DNA of 64,000 nt, taken from NCBI GenBank assembly GCA_003241485.1, contig QFQD01000004.1, positions 1 to 64,000 of the forward strand, given 5' to 3'. This document shows, piece after piece, positions 24,961-33,144 of the stretch; position 1 is the first letter of the stretch; each line of letters starts with the position of its first letter. The notes beneath the pieces are model-generated. The model was not told the DNA's origin. It saw nothing but the letters and a program-made list of their open reading frames with translations, and searched no databases. The stretch comes from Ancylobacter novellus. GTDB taxonomy: Bacteria > Pseudomonadota > Alphaproteobacteria > Rhizobiales > Xanthobacteraceae. Both the position numbers and the translations under genes were made by a program.

Positions 24961-26286
24961 TCAGCCTTTCAGCAGTTCGTCGCGGATCTCCGACACCGCG
25001 TTCTCATGGCTGGAGAAGCCCTCATAGCGGGCGAGGCGGCGGGCGTGGCCGGCGAATTCCGGGTAGGCGGCGCCGGTGACATAGCCGATGGAGGAGCGCT
25101 TCAGGAAGTCCGTCACGGAGAGCGGGCCATAAGTGCGGGCCCAGCGGCTGGTCGGCAGCACGGCGTTGGGGCCGAGCACGAAATTGCCGATGGTGACGGG
25201 CGTGTACGGGCCCATCAGCACTTCCGCCGCCTCGGTGATGCGGCCGAGATGCGCGAACGGGTCGGTGGAGAGGATCTCAAGGTGCTCGGGGGCATAGGCA
25301 TTGATGAAGTCGATGCTCTCCTGAACCGACGAGGTCAGCACGATGCCGCCGCACTTGCCCGTGAGCACCGCCTTGGAGAAGGCGACGCGCTGCTCGGTCA
25401 TCCGCGCCCAATGCTCGGGCAGGGCTTTCAGCGCCTGTTCCACCACCTCGCGCGAATGGGTGACGAGATAGGCGGAGGAATCCGGCCCGTGCTCGGCCTC
25501 GATCAGCAGATCGAGTGCGGCCACCGCGCCGTTCACCGTGCCGTCGGCGAAGATGATGGCTTCCGAGGGGCCGGCCGGCAGGCCGGTGTCGATGATGTCG
25601 GAGAGCAGCCGCTTGGCGGCGACCAGCCAGGGCGAGCCGGGGCCGACGATCTTGATCGCCTTGCCCACCGTCTGCGTGCCATGGGCGACCGCCGCCACGG
25701 CCTGCGCGCCGCCGCATTTATACACCGTCTCGACCCCGGCGAGGCGCGCGGCCACCAGCGTCGCGGCATCGACGCCGCCATCCTCGGTCGGCGGGGTAAC
25801 GATGGCGATGTTCGGCACCTTGGCAACTCTGGCCGGCACCGCGGTCATCATGGTGACGGAGGGAAAGGCGCCCTTGCCGCGCGGCACATAGAGCGCGACG
25901 GACTGGATCGGCGTCCAGCGGTCGCCGGCGAAGGCGCCGGGGCGGATCTCCTTCAGCCACATCGGCTCGGGCGCCTGCTCCTCATGGAAGGCGCGGATAT
26001 TGGCAATGCCGAACTTGATCGATTCGATCACCTCGGGCGCCACTTTCGCGAAGGCTTCGTCGAATTCGGCCTCGCTGGCCTTGATGCGGTCGGGCGCGAG
26101 ATTGGCCCTGTCGAAATCGCGCGCGAAGCGGACGAGCGCCGCGTCGCCTTCGGTGCGCACCGCCTCGATGATCGGGCGCACCTTGTCGAGGAAGCCGGAG
26201 AGATCGGTCTCCGAACGCTTCAGCAGCGCCGCGCGGCCGGCGGCGTCGAGGGTAGCGAGCTCATGGAAATTGCAGATGTCCGACAT
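24961..26286 (-). CDS. Histidinol dehydrogenase-family protein, non-biosynthetic paralogue (HpsN-like?)
   Basis: A 441-residue HisD-fold protein. The catalytic Glu-His pair is kept (E334-H335 in Y-A-P-E-H-L-E), as are H266 and H427. But positions that bind zinc or substrate in E. coli HisD differ: Gln259 is Glu263 (L-I-E-A-E-H-G-P-D), Asp360 is Asn368, His367 is Ala375. It lies among transport and dehydrogenase genes, not his genes, so it very likely oxidises another alcohol to an acid in two NAD-dependent steps, as HpsN does with 2,3-dihydroxypropane-1-sulfonate. A 116-base gap upstream with an AT-rich patch (26319-26342) may hold its own promoter. The substrate is inference. Confidence 0.85.
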   Translation of the reverse strand: MSDICNFHELATLDAAGRAALLKRSETDLSGFLDKVRPIIEAVRTEGDAALVRFARDFDRANLAPDRIKASEAEFDEAFAKVAPEVIESIKFGIANIRAFHEEQAPEPMWLKEIRPGAFAGDRWTPIQSVALYVPRGKGAFPSVTMMTAVPARVAKVPNIAIVTPPTEDGGVDAATLVAARLAGVETVYKCGGAQAVAAVAHGTQTVGKAIKIVGPGSPWLVAAKRLLSDIIDTGLPAGPSEAIIFADGTVNGAVAALDLLIEAEHGPDSSAYLVTHSREVVEQALKALPEHWARMTEQRVAFSKAVLTGKCGGIVLTSSVQESIDFINAYAPEHLEILSTDPFAHLGRITEAAEVLMGPYTPVTIGNFVLGPNAVLPTSRWARTYGPLSVTDFLKRSSIGYVTGAAYPEFAGHARRLARYEGFSSHENAVSEIRDELLKG

Positions 26287-26402
26287 GATCGAAACCTTCG
26301 AGAGGGCCGCGAAAACGCGGTAATATGTATAGTCTTATTGCCCCCGCCGTGAGGCCAAAGTTTCGGCTCCGCCTGCCCAATTCCGAGGCGTCGAGGCGCG
26401 GC

Positions 26403-27185
26403 TCAGATCGAGGCGAGGAAGCCGCCATCGACCGGGAAGCACTGGCCGGTGATGTAGGCGGAGGCATCCGCGGCGAGGAAGATGGCGATCCCCGAGAGGT
26501 CGCCAAGCTCGCCGAAGCGGCGCAGCGGAATCTTGGCCAGCATCGAGGCCTGCCAGTTCGCATCGGCATAGAACACATCGGTCATGTCGGTGCGGAAATA
26601 GCCCGGCGCGATGGCGTTCACGCGAATGCCGAGGCTTGCCCATTCCGCCGCCAGCGCCCGCGTCATGCCCAATAGGCCGGATTTGGAGGAGCCATAGGGC
26701 ACGGCGGTGGGAATGCCGACTTCCGAGGTGAGCGAGCACAGATTGATAATCGTACCCCCTTGGGCGCCGCCGCCCCGGTCCTTCATCACCCGCGCCGCCG
26801 CCTGCGCGCAGAAGAAGGCGCCCTTGAGATTGGTGTCGAGGATGCGGTCCCACAGCGCCTCGTCCACCTCCAGCGAGGGGCGAACCTCTTCCATGCCGGC
26901 ATTGTTGACGAGGATGTCGAGCCCGCCCAGCGCCTGCGCCGCGTCTTCCACGCCGGTGCGGCAGCGCGCGACATCGGTGACATCGAGGGCGAGCGGCACG
27001 GCGCGCCGGCCGAGCGCGGCGATGCCGGCGACCGTGTCCGCGAGCGTGTCGAGCCGGCGCGCGCTCACCGCGACATCGGCCCCGGCGGAGGCCAAAGCGA
27101 GGGCGATCTGCCGGCCGATGCCGCGGCTGGCGCCGGTGACGAGGGCCGTGCGGCCGGTGAGGTCGAACAGCGGATGGGCGGTCAT
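26403..27185 (-). CDS. SDR-family oxidoreductase
   Basis: A 260-residue classical short-chain dehydrogenase: cofactor motif T-G-A-S-R-G-I-G, N-N-A-G, catalytic Ser in C-S-L-T-S and Y-G-S-S-K, ending with the usual T-G-Q-C-F-P-V-D-G-G. The S-A-R-R following strand 2 suggests NADP(H) could be used. It lies 24 bases after the ABC ATPase gene and before the histidinol-dehydrogenase-like gene. In DHPS catabolism, an SDR and a second dehydrogenase interconvert the two enantiomers; this gene and the zinc dehydrogenase could fill such roles, though that is context-based guesswork. Confidence 0.88.
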   Translation of the reverse strand: MTAHPLFDLTGRTALVTGASRGIGRQIALALASAGADVAVSARRLDTLADTVAGIAALGRRAVPLALDVTDVARCRTGVEDAAQALGGLDILVNNAGMEEVRPSLEVDEALWDRILDTNLKGAFFCAQAAARVMKDRGGGAQGGTIINLCSLTSEVGIPTAVPYGSSKSGLLGMTRALAAEWASLGIRVNAIAPGYFRTDMTDVFYADANWQASMLAKIPLRRFGELGDLSGIAIFLAADASAYITGQCFPVDGGFLASI

Positions 27186-27209
27186 GCCGGAGGCCTGCGG
27201 CGCGGGGAG

Positions 27210-28055
27210 CTAGTGCTCCTCATCGTCCGGAATCTCGTTCTTCAGAAGGTCGAGGATGCGGCGCTTCACGGCGATGAAGTCCGGGTCCATCACCATGTCC
27301 AGCGTGCGCGGACGCGGGATGGGGACGATGATCTCCTCCTTCAGCCGGCCGGGGCGCGCGGTCATCACATAGATGCGGTCGCCGAGCAGGATGGCCTCGT
27401 CGATATCGTGGGTGACGAAAAGCACGGTCTTCTGGTTCTGCTCCCACACCCGCAGCAGCAGCTTCTGCATGGAGTTGCGGGTCTGGCTGTCGAGCGCGCC
27501 GAAGGGCTCGTCCATCAGCAGAATCTTCGGGTCGTTGGCCAGCGCGCGGGCGATGGCGACGCGCTGCATCATGCCGCCGGAAAGCTGCTTGGGGTAGGCA
27601 TCGTGGAAGGCGGCAAGGCCCGTCTCGTTGAGGTAGCGGTTGACGATGCTCTCGCGCTCGGCGGCCGGCACCTTGCGGCGCTTGAGGCCGAACTCGACAT
27701 TCTCGCGCACGGTGAGCCAGGGGAACAGCGTGTAGGACTGGAACACCATGCCCCGGTCCGGCCCCGGCCCGTCCACTTCCTCATTGCCGAGCAGGATCTC
27801 GCCCGAGGTCGGCTCGGCGAGGCCGGCGACGAGATAGAGCAGGCTCGACTTGCCGCAGCCCGAGGGCCCGACGATGACGGCGAACTGGTTGTCCGGCACG
27901 TCGATCGAGATGTTGTCGATGGCGACGACATTCTTGCCGCGCGTGGAATATTCCAGCCTGACATCCTTGATCCGCAGGCGCGGCTCGGTGGCCGGAACGG
28001 TTTCGCTGGCGGTCTCCGCGGAGGCGTTCTCGCGCTGGAACTGGACGACGCTCAT
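27210..28055 (-). CDS. ABC transporter ATPase, taurine/sulfonate/nitrate (TauB/SsuB) type
   Basis: A 281-residue ATPase. Walker A G-P-S-G-C-G-K-S-S, signature L-S-G-G-M-M-Q-R, Walker B I-L-L-M-D-E-P-F-G-A-L-D and the switch His in V-T-H-D-I-D-E-A are all intact. The M-D-E-P-F-G-A-L-D with T-H-D-I-D-E-A pattern is typical of importers of the nitrate/taurine/sulfonate class. It would energise the permease encoded 17 bases upstream, with the binding protein at 28949-29935. Probably imports an anionic organic substrate for the dehydrogenases downstream. Confidence 0.92.
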   Translation of the reverse strand: MSVVQFQRENASAETASETVPATEPRLRIKDVRLEYSTRGKNVVAIDNISIDVPDNQFAVIVGPSGCGKSSLLYLVAGLAEPTSGEILLGNEEVDGPGPDRGMVFQSYTLFPWLTVRENVEFGLKRRKVPAAERESIVNRYLNETGLAAFHDAYPKQLSGGMMQRVAIARALANDPKILLMDEPFGALDSQTRNSMQKLLLRVWEQNQKTVLFVTHDIDEAILLGDRIYVMTARPGRLKEEIIVPIPRPRTLDMVMDPDFIAVKRRILDLLKNEIPDDEEH

Positions 28056-28071
28056 CGCGTGCTCTCCTGTG

Positions 28072-28875
28072 TCAGTTCGCCCACGGCACGAGCCGCAGGC
28101 GGATGAGCCGGAACACCGTGTCGGTGAACAGGCCGAGCAGGCCGATGACGGCGATGGCGAGGAAGATGACGTCGACCTGGAAGCCGCGCATCGCCTTCAT
28201 CGAGATGTAGCCGAGGCCCGAGGACGCCGCGACCAGCTCGGCAACCACGAGATAGGTCCAGGCCCAGCCCATGGTGATGCGCAGCGTGTCGACGATGCCC
28301 GGCAGAGAGGCCGGCGTGAGCACGTGCAGCAGCGCGTCGCGGCGCGAGGCGCCGAGCGTGTAGGAGGCGTTGAGCAGGTCCTTGGAGACGCCGCGCGACA
28401 CGTCGGCGATCATCACCAGCTGCTGGAAGAAGGTGCCGAAGAAGATGACCATGATGCGCTGTTCGATGCCGATGCCGATCCACAGGATGAACAGCGGCAC
28501 GAAGGAGGTCACCGGCAGATAGCGGATGAAGTTCACCAGCGGCTCCAGCCCCGCCTGCACGACGCGGAACGTGCCCATCAGCAGGCCGAGCGGCACGGCG
28601 ATCAGCGAGGAGATGAGGAAGCCGATGACCACCACCTGCAGGCTGGCCCAGATGTGCTGGGCGAGCGTGCCGTCCTCGAACAGGCGGAAGAACGCCTTCA
28701 TCACCGCCGTCGGCGAGGGCAGGAAGATCTCCTGCATGAAGCCGCCATAGGTCGCCAGCGACCAGAGCGCGATGACCGCGACCCAGGTCAGCGTCGAGAC
28801 GAGGTAGCGCAGGGTGGCCGGGACCTCGGTCTTCGGCGTGAGGCAGAGGTCGATGACGGAACGCTTGCGGGCCAT
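28072..28875 (-). CDS. ABC transporter permease, taurine/sulfonate type
   Basis: A 267-residue inner-membrane protein with about six helices and the coupling (EAA) loop A-E-L-V-A-A-S-S-G-L-G-Y-I near residue 195, which contacts the ATPase. It is SsuC/TauC-like in size and pattern. It lies between the binding-protein gene (73 bases upstream, across a GC hairpin) and the ATPase gene (16 bases downstream). Confidence 0.92.
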   Translation of the reverse strand: MARKRSVIDLCLTPKTEVPATLRYLVSTLTWVAVIALWSLATYGGFMQEIFLPSPTAVMKAFFRLFEDGTLAQHIWASLQVVVIGFLISSLIAVPLGLLMGTFRVVQAGLEPLVNFIRYLPVTSFVPLFILWIGIGIEQRIMVIFFGTFFQQLVMIADVSRGVSKDLLNASYTLGASRRDALLHVLTPASLPGIVDTLRITMGWAWTYLVVAELVAASSGLGYISMKAMRGFQVDVIFLAIAVIGLLGLFTDTVFRLIRLRLVPWAN

Positions 28876-28909
28876 GGCATCTCTCAGCGCGGGTAGTCGG
28901 CTTGCTCTT

Positions 28910-28933
28910 CCCTCTCCCCGTGGGGGGAGAGGG
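28910..28933. repeat. GC-rich hairpin between binding-protein and permease genes
   Basis: CCCTCTCCCC (28910-28919) and GGGGAGAGGG (28924-28933) form a perfect 10-bp stem with a 4-base loop. It may stabilise the upstream binding-protein message so that this subunit is made in excess, a common arrangement in ABC operons. The CTCTCC core is shared with the element at 33980-34090. Confidence 0.6.
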
Positions 28934-28948
28934 AGAACGTGTCGCCTG

Positions 28949-29935
28949 TCACTGGGTGAAGGACGGGTCGATGATCTCGGCGTAGCCGATCGGCTTCTTG
29001 ATCTTGCCGAGGTCGGTCCAGATCTCGTTGCCCAGCTTGATGACTTCGGTGACCTTGCCGGGCTTGTCCGGGGTGCCGAGGTAATCGATGGTCATCGCCT
29101 TGTCGTAGAACTTCACGCCCGAGGCGGCGTCGGCGAAGTCCTTCGGGTTTTCGAGGTAGCCGCCCACGCCCTTGGCCATGATGGCATAGGCCTTTTCCGG
29201 GTTCGTCTTGATGTAGTCGACCGCCTTCTGCAGGCCGGCGACGAAGCCCTTCACGTCCTGCGGGCGATCCTTCAGCACGCTGCAGGAGAGTTCCAGCACG
29301 TCGACGATGACGCCGGGCGTGGCGGCGCTGTCGGTGAGCACCTTGCCGACATTCTTCGTCTTCACCATGGTCAGGTTCGGCTCCCAGGTCACGGCGGCGG
29401 GAACCTGGCCGGCGATGAAGGCGGCGGCCGCGGCGTCGGCGCTCATGTTGAGCACCTCGACATCCTTGAGCGGCAGGCCTTCCTTCTTCATCAGGTAGGA
29501 GAACCAGAACTGCGAGGTCGAGCCCTCGTTCAGCGCGACGGTCTTGCCCTTCAGATCCTTGAGCGAGTTGATCTCCTTGAGCGAGACCATGCCGTCGCCG
29601 CCGTGGCTCTCGTCGAACAGCGCCACCGCCTTGAAGCAGAAATTGTCGGAGCGGTACTTCAGGATCTCGTCCAGCGTGGTCGCGGTGCCGTCGAGCTTGC
29701 CGGCGGCCTGCGCGGCCATGGCGAGCGCGGAATCGTCGACCACCTGGAACTCGACGTCGACGCCGTTCTCCTTGAAGAAGCCGAGCTCCTTGGCGAGGTA
29801 GAGCGGGCCGTAGCCGACCCAGATGGTGTGGCCGATGGAGATCTTGCCTGCGAAGGCAGGCTGGGCGGCGGCCGTCGCGAGCACGGCTCCGGTAAGGGCG
29901 CCGGCGAGGTACCGGCGGAAGGTCGTCGTCAGCAT
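28949..29935 (-). CDS. ABC transporter substrate-binding protein, TauA/SsuA-like (NMT1 fold)
   Basis: A 328-residue protein with a signal peptide cleaved near P-A-F-A-G. The mature start I-S-I-G-H-T-I-W-V-G-Y-G-P-L-Y-L-A-K-E, the L-K-G-K-T-V-A-L segment and the W-E-P-N block are typical of the taurine/alkanesulfonate/nitrate binding family. It is the first gene of the minus-strand transport and catabolism unit. The bound ligand is not predictable from sequence; an organosulfonate or related small anion is most likely for the family. Confidence 0.9.
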   Translation of the reverse strand: MLTTTFRRYLAGALTGAVLATAAAQPAFAGKISIGHTIWVGYGPLYLAKELGFFKENGVDVEFQVVDDSALAMAAQAAGKLDGTATTLDEILKYRSDNFCFKAVALFDESHGGDGMVSLKEINSLKDLKGKTVALNEGSTSQFWFSYLMKKEGLPLKDVEVLNMSADAAAAAFIAGQVPAAVTWEPNLTMVKTKNVGKVLTDSAATPGVIVDVLELSCSVLKDRPQDVKGFVAGLQKAVDYIKTNPEKAYAIMAKGVGGYLENPKDFADAASGVKFYDKAMTIDYLGTPDKPGKVTEVIKLGNEIWTDLGKIKKPIGYAEIIDPSFTQ

Positions 29936-30340
29936 GGTTCACTCCTCAGGAAAGCCGGCACCCGCGTTGTCCGGAAACGAGGCCCCGGATGGCGCGAAAT
30001 GCGTGGGGAAACGTCGATAGGCCCGTCTCGAAAGTGTCTATAAATAGAACCGCGAAACCGAACTGATGGCAGGCAGTTAGCTCGTCACGGCAGGAAACCG
30101 GAGCGGCACTGAAGCCGTTCGCACGCTAAGCCGAAACCAGAATTCAGGCACGCCCATGTTTTGGGCGGATGCCGCCCGTTCTTGTGCCAGTGCTACGGAA
30201 TTCCACGTAAAGCGGCGAGCCGCCGAGATGCACCGATTTCCGAACGAACGCACGATCTTGGGTAACCGCGTGGCCGTGCGCTTCCCCGTCCGCGCCGGGC
30301 GCCGATGCCCACAAAGCGAGCGGCAGGCCGCGCGGCGCGC
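29936..30340. other. 405-base intergenic region with an AT-rich palindrome
   Basis: No convincing gene is seen. The region upstream of the minus-strand binding-protein gene holds TCTAT-AA-ATAGA at 30037-30048, a perfect palindrome in otherwise GC-rich DNA, about 100 bases from the start codon, which could be an operator or promoter element. The right part (30100-30340) shows nothing recognisable. Confidence 0.5.
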
Positions 30341-30901
30341 TCATGCCTCCTCCGGCCCGGTCAGCGGGTGATAGCGGCGGCCGAAATAAATCAGCCCCTC
30401 GCGCGCGCCCTCCGTGGCAAGGCCCACCACCTCGCAGAACAGCACGTCATGGGTCCCCACCTCGACGCTGCGCACGATGCGGCAGTCGAAGGCGACGGCG
30501 GCGCCGTCCAGGAGGGGCGCGCCGGTGACCGAGGGCTTCCATGTCGCGGCCGCGAAGCGCTCGGCCACCGGCGTGCCGCCGCCGAACAGGCGCGACAGTG
30601 CCTCATGCGCGGGCGCCAGCGTGTTGACGCAGAGCACGCCATTGGCGTGGATCACGGTGCTGGCCGAGGAGCCCCTGTTGAGGCAGACCAGCAGCGTCGG
30701 CGGCGTGTCGGTGACGGAACACACCGCCGAGGCGGTGAAGCCGTGGCGCCCGCCCGGCCCGTCGGTCGTGATGATGTTCACCGCCGCGCCGAGCCGGGCC
30801 ATGGCGTCGCGATAGTCCTGCTTGGTAACCATGGGCGCGCGATCCTCGGCGTGTGATGCCCGCTCGAAGCCGGGCGCCGTCTGCGGCAGGCACTGTCCCA
30901 T
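30341..30901 (-). CDS. Flavin reductase (RutF/HpaC-like), partner of the adjacent monooxygenase
   Basis: About 186 residues. The core has the flavin reductase pattern: M-A-R-L-G-A-A-V-N-I-I-T-T, G-F-T-A-S-A-V-C-S-V-T, P-P-T-L-L-V-C-L-N and a C-terminal Y-F-G-R-R-Y-H-P-L. These enzymes use NADH to reduce free FMN, which then feeds a two-component monooxygenase. A GAGGGA at 7 bases before the ATG at 30901 supports that start; a later ATG at 30832 coincides with the domain start. The monooxygenase gene ends 76 bases upstream, consistent with one operon. Confidence 0.88.
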   Translation of the reverse strand: MGQCLPQTAPGFERASHAEDRAPMVTKQDYRDAMARLGAAVNIITTDGPGGRHGFTASAVCSVTDTPPTLLVCLNRGSSASTVIHANGVLCVNTLAPAHEALSRLFGGGTPVAERFAAATWKPSVTGAPLLDGAAVAFDCRIVRSVEVGTHDVLFCEVVGLATEGAREGLIYFGRRYHPLTGPEEA

Positions 30902-30977
30902 TGCATCTTCCCTCAAACGCCGGCGGCGCCGGTTCGGCGGGTGGACTTGCGGGGCGCGCTCGGCGCCCCGCGCCGGC

Positions 30978-32291
30978 TCAGAATTCGCGAAGGTTGTCGC
31001 GCAGCAGCTGGTGCTTGTATTCGGTGCGCACGAGGCCGCGCTGCTGCAGCTCCGGCACCAGACCGTCGCAGATCTCCGCGATATAGCGGCGCGAGACGCG
31101 CAGCACCGGCGTGGTGATGAGGAAGCCGTCGCCGCCGATCTCGGCCATTGCCTCGCCCATCTTCTCGGCGACCTGCGCCGGGGTGCCGATCAGCTCCATG
31201 GAGGAGACGAGCCCGCCGCCGCCCGCCGCCGCCAGCTGGCGCAGCGTCTTGCCCGAGCCCCATTGCTGGAACTTGTCGAGCGTGCCGGATTCGCCGTTGG
31301 TGACGAGCTTTTCCGGCAGCGGCTTGTCGAGGTCGTAGATGGAGAAGTCGATCTCGGTGATGGCGGAAATGGAGATCAGCACGTCGGTGACGAAATTGTC
31401 CGACATGGTGACGTTCTCATAGCGCGCGCGGGCTTCGGCTTCCGTCTCGCCCAGGCTCGGGCAGATGCAGAAGAACACCTTGATGTCGTCGGGGTTGCGC
31501 CCGAGCTTCTCGGCGCGGGCGCGGATGTCGGCGCGGAACGCCTTCATCCCCTCGACGCCGTTGGCGACCGAGACGATGGCGTCGGCATGCTGGGCGGCGA
31601 AGTCACGTCCGCGCGGGGAGGCGCCGGCCTGCAGATAGACCGGGCGGCGCTGGGGCGAGGGCACCGTGTTGAGCGGGCCGCGCACCTGATAGAAGGGGCC
31701 CTTGTGGTCGATGGTGTGGACTTTCGAGCCGTCGGCATAGATGCCGTTCTTGCGGTCGAGCACCACCGCGTCCGGCTCCCAGCTGTCGAACAGCTTGCCC
31801 ACCACCTCCATATATTCCTCGGCCATGGCGTAGCGGTCCTCGCGCGGGGGCAGCTTGTCCATGCCGAAGTTCTTCGCCATCAGGTCCTCGGCGGAGGTGA
31901 CGACGTTCCAGCCGAAGCGGCCCTTGGTCAGGCTGTCGATGGTGGAGGACAGCCTCGCCAGCATGAAGGGCGGGTAGGCCATGGTCGACATGGTGGCGAC
32001 CACGCCGAGATGGCGCGTGGCCATGCCCATCGCGACCGCGAGCGGCGCGGGGTCGGCCTTCGGCACCATCATGGCGTGCTTGAGCGAGAGGTCGCGCGAG
32101 GCGCCATAGGTCTCGGGCACCATCAGCTTGTCCTCGATCATGATGAGATCGAAGCAGGCGCGCTCCATGGCCTGGGCCATCTCGATATAGAACTGGCCGT
32201 CCCAGGGATTGCCGCCCTGGCCGAAGGGCTCGCGCCATTCGTCGGGCGTGAAGTTCATGAACCAGGCGAGGTGGAAACGCTTGTCGGCCAT
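30978..32291 (-). CDS. LLM-class flavin-dependent monooxygenase, NtaA/SnaA/DszA family
   Basis: A 437-residue TIM-barrel flavoprotein. The family marks are the N-terminal F-H-L-A-W-F, the A-S-R-D-L-S-L-K-H-A segment, R-F-G-W-N-V-V-T-S, and P-V-Y-L-Q-A-G-A-S-P-R-G-R-D-F-A. Relatives oxidise nitrilotriacetate, EDTA or dibenzothiophene sulfone with reduced FMN and oxygen, often splitting a C-N or C-S bond. GAAGGA ten bases before the ATG fixes the start at 32291. It is followed by its likely flavin reductase and preceded by an ABC importer, so the imported compound is the probable substrate; its identity is unknown. Confidence 0.9.
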   Translation of the reverse strand: MADKRFHLAWFMNFTPDEWREPFGQGGNPWDGQFYIEMAQAMERACFDLIMIEDKLMVPETYGASRDLSLKHAMMVPKADPAPLAVAMGMATRHLGVVATMSTMAYPPFMLARLSSTIDSLTKGRFGWNVVTSAEDLMAKNFGMDKLPPREDRYAMAEEYMEVVGKLFDSWEPDAVVLDRKNGIYADGSKVHTIDHKGPFYQVRGPLNTVPSPQRRPVYLQAGASPRGRDFAAQHADAIVSVANGVEGMKAFRADIRARAEKLGRNPDDIKVFFCICPSLGETEAEARARYENVTMSDNFVTDVLISISAITEIDFSIYDLDKPLPEKLVTNGESGTLDKFQQWGSGKTLRQLAAAGGGGLVSSMELIGTPAQVAEKMGEAMAEIGGDGFLITTPVLRVSRRYIAEICDGLVPELQQRGLVRTEYKHQLLRDNLREF

Positions 32292-32304
32292 TGCGGTCAG
32301 TCCT

Positions 32305-33144
32305 TCACGAGCGCCCGGACGGGGAGACATCGCCGGGCAAGGAATTCAGGGTGGGATCGGCGGAGACGAGGGTGAGACGGAGCTTTTCGCGCTCGGTCTC
32401 GAAGCGGCGGCTGTCGCGCACACTGCGGAACTTGGCCTCGAAGTCGGAGGCGATGGTGGCGCCGAAACGCTCGGGCGCCTGCGGGTCGTTGCGCGGGCGG
32501 TCCACCGCAATGACGCGGGTGCCGAGCAGGAACGCTTCGGAGAGATCGTGCGTGACCATGACGATGGTCATCTCGTTCTCCTCCCACAATTCGCGCACCA
32601 GCTCGTGCATCGACTTGCGGGTGCCGGGATCGAGCGCGCCGAAGGGCTCGTCGAGCAGCAGCACCTTCGGCTTCATAATCAGCGCCTGCGCCAGAGCGAG
32701 GCGCTGCTGCATGCCGCCGGAGAGCTGGGCGGGGTATTTATGGGCGGAATCGGCGAGGCCGACCCGGTCCAGAAGGCCCATGGCGCGCGCTTCCAGCTCG
32801 CGCCGGCGGGCGCCGAAGAAACGGCCGAGGAAGGGTGCGCCCGCCCATTGCGGGCCCAGCATCACATTGCCCAGCACGGTCTTGTGCGGGAACACGGAAT
32901 AGCGCTGGAACACCACGCCGCGGTCGGCAGTGGGTTCGGAGGCGATCGGTTCGCCGTCGATCAGGATGGTGCCGCGGGTCGGCGTCTCCTGGGAGAGCAG
33001 CAGGCGCAGCAACGTGGTCTTGCCCACGCCCGACGGGCCGATGATGACGAGGAATTCGTGGTCGGCCAGCGCGAGATTGACCCGCTCCAGCACCACGCGG
33101 TCCTCATATTCCTTCCAGACGTTCTCGATTGAAATCGTGGTCAT
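32305..33144 (-). CDS. ABC transporter ATPase, nitrate/sulfonate type
   Basis: A 279-residue ATPase with Walker A G-P-S-G-V-G-K-T-T, signature L-S-G-G-M-Q-Q-R, Walker B L-L-L-D-E-P-F-G-A-L-D and switch T-H-D-L-S-E-A. The C-terminal ~55 residues beyond the core are charged and of unknown role. It directly follows the permease gene with no gap and precedes the monooxygenase gene by 13 bases. Confidence 0.92.
   Translation of the reverse strand: MTTISIENVWKEYEDRVVLERVNLALADHEFLVIIGPSGVGKTTLLRLLLSQETPTRGTILIDGEPIASEPTADRGVVFQRYSVFPHKTVLGNVMLGPQWAGAPFLGRFFGARRRELEARAMGLLDRVGLADSAHKYPAQLSGGMQQRLALAQALIMKPKVLLLDEPFGALDPGTRKSMHELVRELWEENEMTIVMVTHDLSEAFLLGTRVIAVDRPRNDPQAPERFGATIASDFEAKFRSVRDSRRFETEREKLRLTLVSADPTLNSLPGDVSPSGRS

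Noticed and set aside
24961..26286. Histidine biosynthesis hisD
   Set aside because: No other his genes nearby, and the zinc/substrate residues differ at three positions.
30156..30371. Small plus-strand frame in the 405-base intergenic region
   Set aside because: No ribosome site or family resemblance, and it runs into the 3' end of the flavin reductase gene on the other strand.
30341..32291. Flavin reductase plus LLM monooxygenase as a Rut pyrimidine pathway (RutF/RutA)
   Set aside because: The monooxygenase is of the NtaA/DszA branch and no rutB-E or rutG gene is present.
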